Source: Vreelandella salicampi
GTDB lineage: Bacteria; Pseudomonadota; Gammaproteobacteria; Pseudomonadales; Halomonadaceae
Length of the DNA stretch: 64,000 nucleotides
Direction: 5' to 3'
NCBI RefSeq assembly: GCF_013415105.1
Contig: NZ_JACCDF010000002.1
Location: 248,001 to 312,000 of the forward strand
The notes beneath the pieces were generated by a model that saw only the letters and a program-made list of their open reading frames with translations, had not been told where the DNA came from and made no database searches. A program made the translations under genes and the position numbers. Positions 1-9,186 of the stretch are shown one piece after another; positions within the stretch are counted from its first letter, which is position 1, and every line of letters begins with the position of its first letter.

Positions 1-91
1 GCTGACCGCGTAGCTTGGATAGCGTAACGGTTTTATCGCCGGTAGCCGGGGCGGAAAAATCAGGAACGGGGTGGTCAATCTCAACGCTCAT
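1..91 (-). CDS. bcp: Thioredoxin-dependent peroxiredoxin Bcp/PrxQ, N-terminal fragment
   Basis: Only the first 30 codons lie in the window; the gene runs off the left edge. The start codon (89-91 on the minus strand) follows a GAGGAG ribosome site. The peptide begins MSVEIDHPVPDFSAPATG and continues with a TVTLSKLRGQ stretch, which is how Bcp/PrxQ peroxiredoxins begin; the catalytic cysteine would lie just outside. The family reduces hydroperoxides in the cytoplasm using thioredoxin. Bcp near dapA is a known arrangement in pseudomonads. Family assignment is fairly secure, subfamily less so. Confidence 0.75.
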   Translation of the reverse strand, partial: MSVEIDHPVPDFSAPATGDKTVTLSKLRGQ

Positions 92-329
92 AGCGGACTC
101 CTCATTAAGGTCAAAGACCGTATGATTACACGCAAGGAGCGTTGCGCTGTCAAAGAGAGGCGCGCAAAAATAGCAGGTGCGCGTGGGCAAAATACAAGCG
201 CGACAGTGAAATATGCTCAAGCCGGCCGCTTTGCGCTGTACAGGGTCGAGCCGCCTGAGTACCATTTGTACTTATTGTTCGTCGCACGCGGCGCACTCAT
301 ACTCCTATTTGACGTTGAGGAAAAAACGG

Positions 330-1214
330 ATGATCACAGGCAGCATTGTCGCCCTAGCGACGCCGATGAAGGTCAATGGCGACATCGACTGGGAGGCGCT
401 TCGTCGTCTGGTGAACTTCCACCTTGAAAACGGGACCGATGGCATTGTGGCCGCGGGGACAACCGGCGAGCCCACGACCATGTCATTTGCCGAGCACTTT
501 GACGTGATTCGAAGCGTCGTGGAGGAAGTCAACGGACGTATTCCCGTGATTGCCGGTACGGGAGCAAACGCCACTTCCGAAGCGGTGGAACTGGCGCGTT
601 ACGCTTCAGAGGTGGGCGCGGATTACTGCCTTTCGGTTTGCCCGTACTACAACAAGCCGACCCAAGAAGGCTTGTACCAGCATTTCAAAGCGGTAGCCGA
701 AGGCAGCAAACTGCCGGTGATTATGTACAACGTGCCGGGCCGTACTTGCTCCGATCTCTACAACGAGACCGTGGTCCGCTTGGCCGAGGTAGAGAATATT
801 ATCGGCCTGAAAGACGCCACCGGTAACCTGGAGCGCGCTGAAGATTTGATCAGCCGCGTGAAAGGCAGTGGCTTTATGCTTTACTCCGGTGACGATGCCA
901 CCGCCTGTGATTTCATGCTGATGGGCGGTCATGGCGATATTTCGGTGACGGCCAATGTCGCCCCTAAAACGATGCACGATCTCTGCGCCGCCGCGGTGTC
1001 CGGGGACGCTGACAAAGCGCACCAGATCAACACCCGTTTAATGCCGCTGCACACCAACTTGGGTATTGAGTCCAACCCGATTCCGGTGAAATGGGCGCTC
1101 AATCGCATGGGCTACGCCGATGCCGGCATCCGCTTACCCCTGACGTGGTTGTCCGAAAAGTACCACGCCACCGTGAGCGAGGCACTTCAGCTTGCCGGTG
1201 TGGTTGAGGAGTAA
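330..1214 (+). CDS. dapA: 4-hydroxy-tetrahydrodipicolinate synthase
   Basis: Condenses pyruvate with aspartate semialdehyde, the first step of the lysine/diaminopimelate branch, in the cytoplasm. The product is 294 residues, close to the family norm of about 292. Thr44-Thr45 (GTTGE), the YNVPGRT tyrosine near 133 and the Schiff-base lysine in GLKDATGN near 161 are all present. A longer in-frame start exists upstream at 213, but the ATG at 330 follows TTGAGGA and begins the domain exactly ([13 protein letters not shown]). bamC and purC follow on the same strand, the order seen in E. coli. Confidence 0.97.
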   Translation: MITGSIVALATPMKVNGDIDWEALRRLVNFHLENGTDGIVAAGTTGEPTTMSFAEHFDVIRSVVEEVNGRIPVIAGTGANATSEAVELARYASEVGADYCLSVCPYYNKPTQEGLYQHFKAVAEGSKLPVIMYNVPGRTCSDLYNETVVRLAEVENIIGLKDATGNLERAEDLISRVKGSGFMLYSGDDATACDFMLMGGHGDISVTANVAPKTMHDLCAAAVSGDADKAHQINTRLMPLHTNLGIESNPIPVKWALNRMGYADAGIRLPLTWLSEKYHATVSEALQLAGVVEE

Positions 1215-1291
1215 TCCTGTCGAGGCGTTCACGTTGGCTTGGTGCTAAAGCGTGTGCCTGGCCTCCATTTTTTGAATACTAAGGTGGCTTG

Positions 1292-2290
1292 ATGAGTTCT
1301 GCGCTTAAAATCTCGGCGTTTAAAATCCCCGCGCTTAAATGGATCCCGCTGGCTCTGGTAACGGCGATGGCGCTGTCAGGCTGCGCGCGCGAAGGCTTCT
1401 ATGATGATCGCAACCTCGATTATGTTGATGTCGAGCCAGGACCCCCGCTGAGCCTGCCCGAAACCCGGAACTCCCAGCGCTACGGTGATGCGCTGCCGGT
1501 GCCCGAGGTGACGAGCCCATCGCGTTTAAGTGAACCCAGCGACGTGCGCCCGCCGCAGCCGCTCACCCTTGCCGGCGGCATCGAGTCAGCGTTTGTTGAG
1601 TCGCGGGAAATTGGTGATCGGCGCTGGCTGGTGGTTGCGGCAGACGCGGGCACAGTTTGGCCGCTGCTTGAGTCGTTTGTGCGCTCCCAGCCGGTTGATG
1701 TGACTCGGGTCAGCCCCTCGCAAGGGGTTATCAACCTGGCGCAGGGGCAAATCAGCCTGCAAAGCGCATTGCGTGCTGGGCACAGCGAAGTGCGTTGTGA
1801 ACAACAAGGCACTCCGCTTGCGAACTGCCTTAACGCGCTTGACGACTACCTCAGCGCGCGCGCGAGTACAAAGGGTACGCTGTCATCGTCGCTCAATGCC
1901 CAGCGCTATGCCGATCAAAAATCGCTGTCGTTCCGCCAAGAAGGTGGGCAGTGGGCGGTAAACATTCCGTATCAGGCCGACCGTGTTTGGGCAGAGCTCG
2001 ACCATTTTCTTGCGTTGGATTTTGACGTCGAGGGTCAACGCGAGCTGATTGAAGCACGCCCATCTGAGTATGCCTTTGTGGTGGATTACACGCCGCGCGA
2101 GCTGCGTGATTTCGGTTTGTGGACGCGGATGATGAACCCGCTGACCAATACCTCGCCCTACCGGGTGCGCCTGGCGCTTGAACCCCGTGGCGAACAGGTT
2201 GTACTGCGTGCGCAAAATGCTGGCGAGCGTGATCTCAGCGCCGAGCATCAGCGTGAGTTGTTAGAGCGCGTGGCTGGTTATTTACGCTAA
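1292..2290 (+). CDS. bamC: Outer-membrane assembly lipoprotein BamC
   Basis: Accessory lipoprotein of the BAM complex, which folds beta-barrel proteins into the outer membrane. The 332-residue product has a signal peptide ending in the lipobox LSGC, with the acylated cysteine near residue 31. The start region is itself slightly repetitive (ALKIS/AFKIP/ALKW). The remaining length fits the two helix-grip domains of BamC. I chose the ATG at 1292, preceded by AAGGTGG, over an in-frame TTG immediately before it. Position between dapA and purC supports the name; sequence conservation of BamC is low, so context matters here. Confidence 0.9.
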   Translation: MSSALKISAFKIPALKWIPLALVTAMALSGCAREGFYDDRNLDYVDVEPGPPLSLPETRNSQRYGDALPVPEVTSPSRLSEPSDVRPPQPLTLAGGIESAFVESREIGDRRWLVVAADAGTVWPLLESFVRSQPVDVTRVSPSQGVINLAQGQISLQSALRAGHSEVRCEQQGTPLANCLNALDDYLSARASTKGTLSSSLNAQRYADQKSLSFRQEGGQWAVNIPYQADRVWAELDHFLALDFDVEGQRELIEARPSEYAFVVDYTPRELRDFGLWTRMMNPLTNTSPYRVRLALEPRGEQVVLRAQNAGERDLSAEHQRELLERVAGYLR

Positions 2291-2323
2291 ATTATTTACC
2301 CCTTCGACTCTCTCGGAGCCTTC

Positions 2324-3040
2324 ATGGAAAAGCGCCAAGAACTTTATGCCGGTAAGGCAAAGTCTGTATATACCACCGATGATCCTGATTTGCTGGTACT
2401 CCAGTTTCGCGATGATACCAGTGCATTCGATGGTAAAAAGAAAGAGGCGCTTGCGCGAAAAGGTTTGGTCAATAATGTCTTTAACGCCTTTATTATGGAG
2501 CGCCTAGAAGACGCTGGCATCCCGACGCACTTTGAAAAGCGCCTCTCCAGCACCGAAAGCCTGGTGAAGAAAATGGAGATGATTCCGGTGGAATGCGTAG
2601 TGCGTAATATTGCCGCCGGTGGCCTGGTAAAACGCCTAGGCGTGGAGGAGGGCATGACCCTAACGCCGCCTACGTTTGAGCTGTTTTTGAAAAACGACGA
2701 GAAAGGCGACCCGATGATCAACGAGTCGCTCGCTGAAACCTTCGGTTGGGCCAAACCGGAACAGCTGGTCAAAATGAAAGACCTCACGTTTAAGGTCAAT
2801 CACGTGCTTAAGCAGCTATTTGCCGAAGGCGAGATGCTCTTGGTGGATTACAAGCTGGAATTTGGCATTTTCAACGGCCAGGTCATTCTGGGCGATGAGT
2901 TCTCGCCCGACGGTTGCCGCCTATGGGATGCCAACACGCGGGAAAAAATGGATAAAGACCGCTTCCGTCAGGGGCTCGGCGGCGTGATTGAAGCTTACGA
3001 GGAAGTTGGTCGCCGTCTTGGCATTACCTTTCCGGCATAA
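2324..3040 (+). CDS. purC: Phosphoribosylaminoimidazole-succinocarboxamide synthase
   Basis: SAICAR synthetase: ligates aspartate to CAIR with ATP in de novo purine synthesis. The 238 residues match the bacterial length. The N-terminus ([18 protein letters not shown]), the [12 protein letters not shown] segment and [11 protein letters not shown] are characteristic. It lies 33 bases after bamC and probably shares transcripts with it. The transcript appears to end at a hairpin just after the stop codon, inside the convergent trmO gene. Confidence 0.97.
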   Translation: MEKRQELYAGKAKSVYTTDDPDLLVLQFRDDTSAFDGKKKEALARKGLVNNVFNAFIMERLEDAGIPTHFEKRLSSTESLVKKMEMIPVECVVRNIAAGGLVKRLGVEEGMTLTPPTFELFLKNDEKGDPMINESLAETFGWAKPEQLVKMKDLTFKVNHVLKQLFAEGEMLLVDYKLEFGIFNGQVILGDEFSPDGCRLWDANTREKMDKDRFRQGLGGVIEAYEEVGRRLGITFPA

Positions 3041-3055
3041 GTGGGCTTGTCTATT

Positions 3056-3787
3056 TCACACCGCTTCAATGGCCACAACCGCTAAGGTTGTGGCTTTTTT
3101 GTTGTCGGCGGCGTTGTGATCCCATGCCTGAAACTTAACGTCCACATCGCGCAGCCTTACCCCGTAGATGCGCTCGCTTGTGGTATCTCGCTGGTACGCC
3201 GGGCGTGGGTCTTGGCTAAGCACTTGCGTAATCAGCGCTTGTAGCGAGTCGCAATCATCGCGCTGTGCTAGCACGTTTCGCGCTTGTGGCTGAAAAACGA
3301 CTTCAACATTGGGCGGTGGGGTTGGGGCAAACCCGGCGCTGGCCTCCGGCTTGGCTTCTGCCCATGGTAGATAAGGCTTGATATCCACCACCGGGGTGCC
3401 GCTTACCAGGTCGCATCCGGCAAGGGTAAGGCGGACGCCGCGCTGAGTATCAATGTGCTCAAGCGCGAGAAGGGAGAGCCCCAAACGATTGGGCCGGTTG
3501 GGGCTACGGCTGGCAAAAACCCCCACCTTCCGGTTGCCGCCTAAGCGCGGTGGCCGTACCAGCGGGCTCCATGTGGGCGGGTTGTGGTGGAAAATAAAAC
3601 TGACCCAGAGGTGACTGACCGCTTCCAGTCCGCGCACGCTAAGCGGGTCGTTATAGGGCGCGACGAGCGTCAATGTGGCACTGGCCGCGGGGGCAAGGCC
3701 GGGCTGGCGCGGCACACCAAATTTATCCGGGTAGTCGCTATCGATGTAGCCAATCGGCGAGAGGGTAAAATCCATTGCTACGTTCAT
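3056..3787 (-). CDS. trmO: tRNA (adenine-N6)-methyltransferase TrmO (TsaA/YaeB family)
   Basis: SAM-dependent enzyme that N6-methylates t6A37 in tRNA-Thr to m6t6A. The product from the chosen start is 243 residues, close to E. coli TrmO (235). FTLSPIGYIDSDYPDKFGVPRQPG, the SHLWVSFIFH stretch and FASRSPNRPNRLGLS are family motifs, and a C-terminal domain follows. The frame extends upstream to 3904, but those residues do not look like protein; the start at 3787 has a weak AACGGA ahead, and 3775 is an alternative. The gene converges on purC and its last codons double as the purC terminator. Confidence 0.9.
   Translation of the reverse strand: MNVAMDFTLSPIGYIDSDYPDKFGVPRQPGLAPAASATLTLVAPYNDPLSVRGLEAVSHLWVSFIFHHNPPTWSPLVRPPRLGGNRKVGVFASRSPNRPNRLGLSLLALEHIDTQRGVRLTLAGCDLVSGTPVVDIKPYLPWAEAKPEASAGFAPTPPPNVEVVFQPQARNVLAQRDDCDSLQALITQVLSQDPRPAYQRDTTSERIYGVRLRDVDVKFQAWDHNAADNKKATTLAVVAIEAV
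3072..3100 (+). terminator. Rho-independent terminator of purC, inside the 3' end of trmO
   Basis: GCCACAACC (3072-3080), a five-base loop and GGTTGTGGC (3086-3094) form a perfect 9-bp stem, followed by six T residues on the plus strand. It begins about 30 bases after the purC stop and lies within the C-terminal codons of the opposite-strand trmO gene. Confidence 0.85.
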
Positions 3788-3914
3788 TCCGTTGTTAAAG
3801 GGTAAAGACGTCAAAGTAGGGAGTGGAAAATAAGTGCAAAGGGGTGTGAAGCGTGTGTCAGTATAAGGTAAGTTGGGTTCTTCTATCGGATAGGCAAGAT
3901 ACAACGAGGCAATT

Positions 3915-4442
3915 ATGACCGAAGCGTTAGCACCGTCTTCTTCGACGGTCGCGCCGCGCGTCGTGTATCGACAAGCGCTGGTGCGTGATGCCGCCGATCA
4001 AGCTGAAGTGTTCTACCACGCGGTGATGCAAGGCGCTGCGAATCACTACTCGCTAACCGAGCGGCGTGCCTGGGCGAATGTGCTACCGCGGGAAGCCAGC
4101 GCCTGGGCGGCGCGGCATCCGCTTTACACGACCCTGGTGGCAACCTGCGATGGTCGCTGTGTGGGATTCTTGGAGTTTGATACAAGCGCTGGGCGCGTCG
4201 AGACGCTCTACGTTTGGCCATCGCTTACCGGGCGTGGTATCGGCACCACCCTACTTATCCACGCCGAACGGTTGCTGTTAGAGGCCGGGTGCAGCGCGAT
4301 CGAGATTGAAGCGAGCCTCTTGCTGTATGAGCGTTTAGAGCGGCGCGGCTGGCAAAACCTCGGCGAGCGTTGGGTAGAGCGCGGCGGCGCGCAGTTAAAA
4401 CGGTTTCACTTGCGCAAGCCGCTGTTCGCCGTGGAGACCTGA
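3915..4442 (+). CDS. GNAT-family N-acetyltransferase
   Basis: A 175-residue single-domain acetyltransferase of the GNAT fold. The acetyl-CoA pyrophosphate loop is visible as TLYVWPSLTGRGIGTTLLIHAERLL (pattern Q/RxxGxG/A), and the C-terminal strand LYERLERRGWQNLGERWVERGG is typical. The substrate cannot be deduced. It is divergent from trmO and convergent with nadC, so it is probably a single-gene unit. Confidence 0.8.
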   Translation: MTEALAPSSSTVAPRVVYRQALVRDAADQAEVFYHAVMQGAANHYSLTERRAWANVLPREASAWAARHPLYTTLVATCDGRCVGFLEFDTSAGRVETLYVWPSLTGRGIGTTLLIHAERLLLEAGCSAIEIEASLLLYERLERRGWQNLGERWVERGGAQLKRFHLRKPLFAVET

Positions 4443-4498
4443 TTCTCTCAATAACGGCCTCAGCCAGAGACCTCCACGACGCTTTTATAAAAGTCGGC

Positions 4499-6071
<1,573 letters not shown>

Positions 6072-6098
6072 TGAATGCATGCAGTCGATAATAAAACG

Positions 6099-6111
6099 GT
6101 AGTTTAACTAC
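6099..6111. promoter_or_regulatory. Palindromic motif, copy 1, upstream of aceE
   Basis: GTAGTTTAACTAC followed by ATTTG. It is a near-perfect inverted repeat that recurs 176 bases downstream as GTAGCTTAACTAC followed by ATTCA. Repetition in one intergenic region suggests a transcription-factor operator. It does not match the TGGT-N3-ACCA type of PdhR/LldR site. Confidence 0.45.
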
Positions 6112-6210
6112 ATTTGTTGCCTAAGCGGCGGGCTGTCGAGATTACGTTAAAAAGTGCTTATGCTGCGGTGCAATATGTTGTTTTTGGTCAGATTTTGCCG
6201 TTTTTTGCAA

Positions 6211-6239
6211 TTGGCAGCGCGGCCACTTTGCGGTATCTT
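6211..6239 (+). promoter_or_regulatory. Candidate sigma70 promoter for aceEF
   Basis: TTGGCA (6211-6216), a 17-base spacer and TATCTT (6234-6239) resemble the -35 and -10 consensus. Transcription would start near 6246, upstream of the second palindrome and the hairpin, giving a 5' leader of about 210 bases. Confidence 0.5.
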
Positions 6240-6274
6240 CAGCGATACAAAAGGCTAATTTTAACCAACATTAT

Positions 6275-6287
6275 GTAGCTTAACTAC
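6275..6287. promoter_or_regulatory. Palindromic motif, copy 2, upstream of aceE
   Basis: GTAGCTTAACTAC, sharing 12 of 13 bases with copy 1 at 6099. It lies about 30 bases after the predicted transcription start and its last four bases begin the left arm of the hairpin at 6284, so repressor binding and RNA folding could both act here. Confidence 0.45.
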
Positions 6288-6328
6288 ATTCAAGATGCAT
6301 TAAACACTACTTAATGTCTTGAATGTAG
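6284..6328 (+). repeat. Long inverted repeat / hairpin in the aceE leader
   Basis: CTACATTCAAGA (6284-6295) pairs perfectly with TCTTGAATGTAG (6317-6328); inside, CATTAA (6298-6303) pairs with TTAATG (6311-6316), leaving a 2-base bulge and a 7-base loop. This makes 18 paired bases. No T-run follows, so it is not a standard terminator. It could be an operator for a dimeric regulator or an mRNA leader structure. Confidence 0.6.
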
Positions 6329-6459
6329 AGAAGAATCTTCCTCACGCTGGCCACTGTGCCGGTGGTGATGGGTTTGCGGCAGCCGATGAAGGCCGCATGC
6401 CTAGACCCCTAGCGGTTAGCGGGGGTCACTGTCATTTATCGTCATTCGGAGAGACCTCT

Positions 6460-9132
6460 ATGAGTCTGGAGACAAGAGAAGATCTCGATCCGACCGAAAC
6501 CACGGAGTGGCTAGAATCCCTGGAATCGGTACTGGATCGTGAGGGCGAAGAGCGCGCCCGCTACCTGATGACCCGCTTGGCGGATCGTATGCGCCGAGAT
6601 GGTATGAAGGTGCCCTTCTCAGTGACGACCCCGCACCGCAACACGCTTCCCGTTCACCGTGAAGCGCCGATGCCGGGCGATCTGTTTATGGAGCGCCGCA
6701 TTCGCTCCTTAATTCGCTACAACGCGATCGCGCAGGTCATTCGTAATAACCGCGCCAAACCTGGTTTGGGCGGACATATTGCCAGCTTTATGTCCTCCGC
6801 GACGCTTTACGATGTCGGCTTTAACCACTTCTTCCGCGCCCCCAACGGCGATTTCGAAGGTGACCTGGTTTACATTCAGGGGCACGTTGCGCCCGGTATC
6901 TACGCGCGCTCGTTCTTGGAAGGTCGTCTAAACGAAGAGCAGATGGACAAATTCCGCCAGGAAGTTGACGGCGGTGGTCTTTCGTCTTACCCGCACCCGT
7001 GGCTGATGCCGGATTACTGGCAGTTCCCCACGGTGTCCATGGGCTTGGGGCCAATCATGGCGATCTACCAAGCCCACGTGATGAAGTATCTTGATTCGCG
7101 TGAAATGAAGGATATGCAGGATCGCAAGATCTGGTGCTTCATGGGCGATGGCGAGTGCGACGAGCCGGAATCCCTCGGCGCAATTTCGCTAGCCGGGCGT
7201 GAAAATCTCGATAACCTGATCTTCGTTATCAACTGTAACCTGCAGCGTCTTGATGGCCCAGTGCGCGGCAACTCGCGCGTGATGGACGAGTTGGAAGGTG
7301 TCTTCCGCGGTGCGGGTTGGAACGTGTTGAAGGTCGTCTGGGGTCGCCATTGGGATCCGCTATTCGAGCAAGATAAAAAAGGTGTGCTGCAAAAGCGCAT
7401 GGACGAAGCGGTCGACGGCGAGTACCAGAACTACAAAGCCAACGGCGGTGGCTATACCCGCGAGCATTTCTTCGGCAAGTACCCCGAAACCGAAGCAATG
7501 GTCAACAATATGTCCGACGAGGACATCTGGAAGCTCAACCGTGGTGGCCACGATCCGTTCAAGGTCTATGCGGCCTATCACGAAGCGGTAAACAACGCCG
7601 CAGGCAAGCCGACGGTCATTCTGGCGCATACGGTGAAAGGCTATGGCATGGGTAGCGGCGATGGCGAAGCGGCCAACGAAGCGCACCAGGTCAAGAGCAT
7701 GGAGCACGAAGCGCTGAAGACATTCCGTGATCGCTTCGGTATTCCGCTCACCGATGAGCAGCTCAAAGAAGTGCCGTATTACAAGCCGGATGATGACTCC
7801 CCCGAGCTTAAATACATGCACTTGCAGCGCGAACGTCTTGGTGGCTACCTGCCTCAGCGCCGCGCGGACTTTGAGTCGCTACCGATCCCGGCGCTGGAAG
7901 ATAAAACCTTTGCCTCGCAGATGGGGGGCTCCAAAGGGCGTGAAGTCTCGACCACTATGGCCTTTGTGCGGATTCTCAACGGCTTGGTCAAAGACAAGAA
8001 AATCGGTAAGCAGGTGGTGCCCATCATTCCCGATGAAGCGCGCACCTTCGGCATGGAAGGCATGTTCCGCCAGCTCGGCATCTACACCTCAGAAGGTCAG
8101 AAGTACGAGCCGGTCGATAAAGGCCAGATCATGTTCTACCGCGAGGATAAGCAGGGCCAAATCCTCGAAGAAGGCATCAGTGAAGCCGGGGCGATGTCAG
8201 CGTGGATTGCGGCGGCGACGTCCTACAGCAACCACAATTTGCCGCTTCTGCCGTTTTATGTGTACTACTCCATGTTCGGCTTCCAGCGTATTGGCGATCT
8301 CGCTTGGGCGGCGGGTGATCTGCAGGCACGCGGCTTTATGGTCGGCGGCACCGCCGGGCGTACTACGCTCAACGGTGAAGGCTTGCAGCACCAAGATGGT
8401 CACAGCCTAATTCAGGCCTCTACCATCCCCAACTGCCGTAGCTACGATCCGACGTACGGTCACGAAGTGGCGGTCATCATGCAGGATGGTTTGAAGCGCA
8501 TGTTCACCGAGAAGGAGAACTGCTTCTACTACCTGACCGTGATGAACGAAAACTACGAGCATCCGGCGCTCGACGACGTGCCTGCCGACGATATCGTTAA
8601 AGGCATGTATCTGCTGCGCGAAACGAAAGGTAAAAAAGGCCGCGTTCAGCTGATGGGCTCTGGCACCATTCTGCGTGAAGTCGAAGCGGCCGCCGAGCTC
8701 TTGGAAAACGACTGGGGCGTGGGCGCTGATATTTGGAGTGTGCCCAGCTTTAATGAGCTGCGCCGCGAAGCGCTGCTGATTGAGCGTACCGCTTTCTTAA
8801 ACCCAGACGATGAGGCACCCAAGCCACACGTTACCCAGTGTTTGGAAGGTCGTGATGGCCCGGCGATTGCCGCTACCGACTACATGAAGCTCTATGCTGA
8901 TCAGGTACGCGCTTGGGTACCCACCGACTACAGCGTGCTTGGCACCGATGGCTTTGGCCGTTCGGATACCCGCGAGAAGCTGCGCTACTTCTTTGAAGTG
9001 GACCGCTACTTCGTCACCGTGGCGGCGTTGAAAGCGCTGGCGGATCGTGGCGATATCGAGCGTAAGCGAGTGGGTGAGGCGCTGAAAAAGTACGCCATCG
9101 ACCCATCCAAGCCCAACCCGCTGACCAGTTGA
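6460..9132 (+). CDS. aceE: Pyruvate dehydrogenase E1 component, homodimeric
   Basis: Thiamine-diphosphate-dependent decarboxylase of the pyruvate dehydrogenase complex, feeding acetyl-CoA to the TCA cycle. The product is 890 residues (E. coli 887). GGHIASFMSSATLYDVGFNHF, the ThDP-binding GDGECDEPESLGAISLAGRENLDNLIFVINCNLQ and the C-terminal transketolase-like domain are recognisable. The ATG at 6460 follows GGAGAG and begins MSLETREDLDPTETTEWL. aceF follows after a 54-base spacer containing a hairpin. Confidence 0.97.
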   Translation: MSLETREDLDPTETTEWLESLESVLDREGEERARYLMTRLADRMRRDGMKVPFSVTTPHRNTLPVHREAPMPGDLFMERRIRSLIRYNAIAQVIRNNRAKPGLGGHIASFMSSATLYDVGFNHFFRAPNGDFEGDLVYIQGHVAPGIYARSFLEGRLNEEQMDKFRQEVDGGGLSSYPHPWLMPDYWQFPTVSMGLGPIMAIYQAHVMKYLDSREMKDMQDRKIWCFMGDGECDEPESLGAISLAGRENLDNLIFVINCNLQRLDGPVRGNSRVMDELEGVFRGAGWNVLKVVWGRHWDPLFEQDKKGVLQKRMDEAVDGEYQNYKANGGGYTREHFFGKYPETEAMVNNMSDEDIWKLNRGGHDPFKVYAAYHEAVNNAAGKPTVILAHTVKGYGMGSGDGEAANEAHQVKSMEHEALKTFRDRFGIPLTDEQLKEVPYYKPDDDSPELKYMHLQRERLGGYLPQRRADFESLPIPALEDKTFASQMGGSKGREVSTTMAFVRILNGLVKDKKIGKQVVPIIPDEARTFGMEGMFRQLGIYTSEGQKYEPVDKGQIMFYREDKQGQILEEGISEAGAMSAWIAAATSYSNHNLPLLPFYVYYSMFGFQRIGDLAWAAGDLQARGFMVGGTAGRTTLNGEGLQHQDGHSLIQASTIPNCRSYDPTYGHEVAVIMQDGLKRMFTEKENCFYYLTVMNENYEHPALDDVPADDIVKGMYLLRETKGKKGRVQLMGSGTILREVEAAAELLENDWGVGADIWSVPSFNELRREALLIERTAFLNPDDEAPKPHVTQCLEGRDGPAIAATDYMKLYADQVRAWVPTDYSVLGTDGFGRSDTREKLRYFFEVDRYFVTVAALKALADRGDIERKRVGEALKKYAIDPSKPNPLTS

Positions 9133-9137
9133 TCCTT

Positions 9138-9159
9138 GCCTGCGGGGTTGCCCGCAGGC
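9138..9159 (+). repeat. Hairpin between aceE and aceF
   Basis: GCCTGCGGG (9138-9146), loop GTTG and CCCGCAGGC (9151-9159) form a perfect 9-bp stem. There is no T-run, so it is more likely an mRNA processing or stability element than a full terminator; it could set the E1:E2 ratio. Confidence 0.6.
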
Positions 9160-9186
9160 TTGTGACGAGTTGAGAGGAGCGCGACC

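Larger units (their letters stand above)
6072..6459. other. aceE upstream regulatory region
   Basis: These 388 bases between ampD and aceE hold no credible gene. They contain a candidate sigma70 promoter, two copies of a near-palindromic GTAGYTTAACTAC motif and a long hairpin, each listed separately. The aceE frame is open from 6319, but that extension has no ribosome site and no PDH-like sequence. Confidence 0.8.

Noticed and set aside
213-329. Longer N-terminus for dapA
   Set aside because: The extra 39 residues match nothing in the family and the ATG at 330 has a good ribosome site and starts the conserved domain.
7727-8410. A 227-codon frame within aceE
   Set aside because: Out-of-frame shadow of the E1 coding sequence; Arg/Ser-rich with no recognisable motif.
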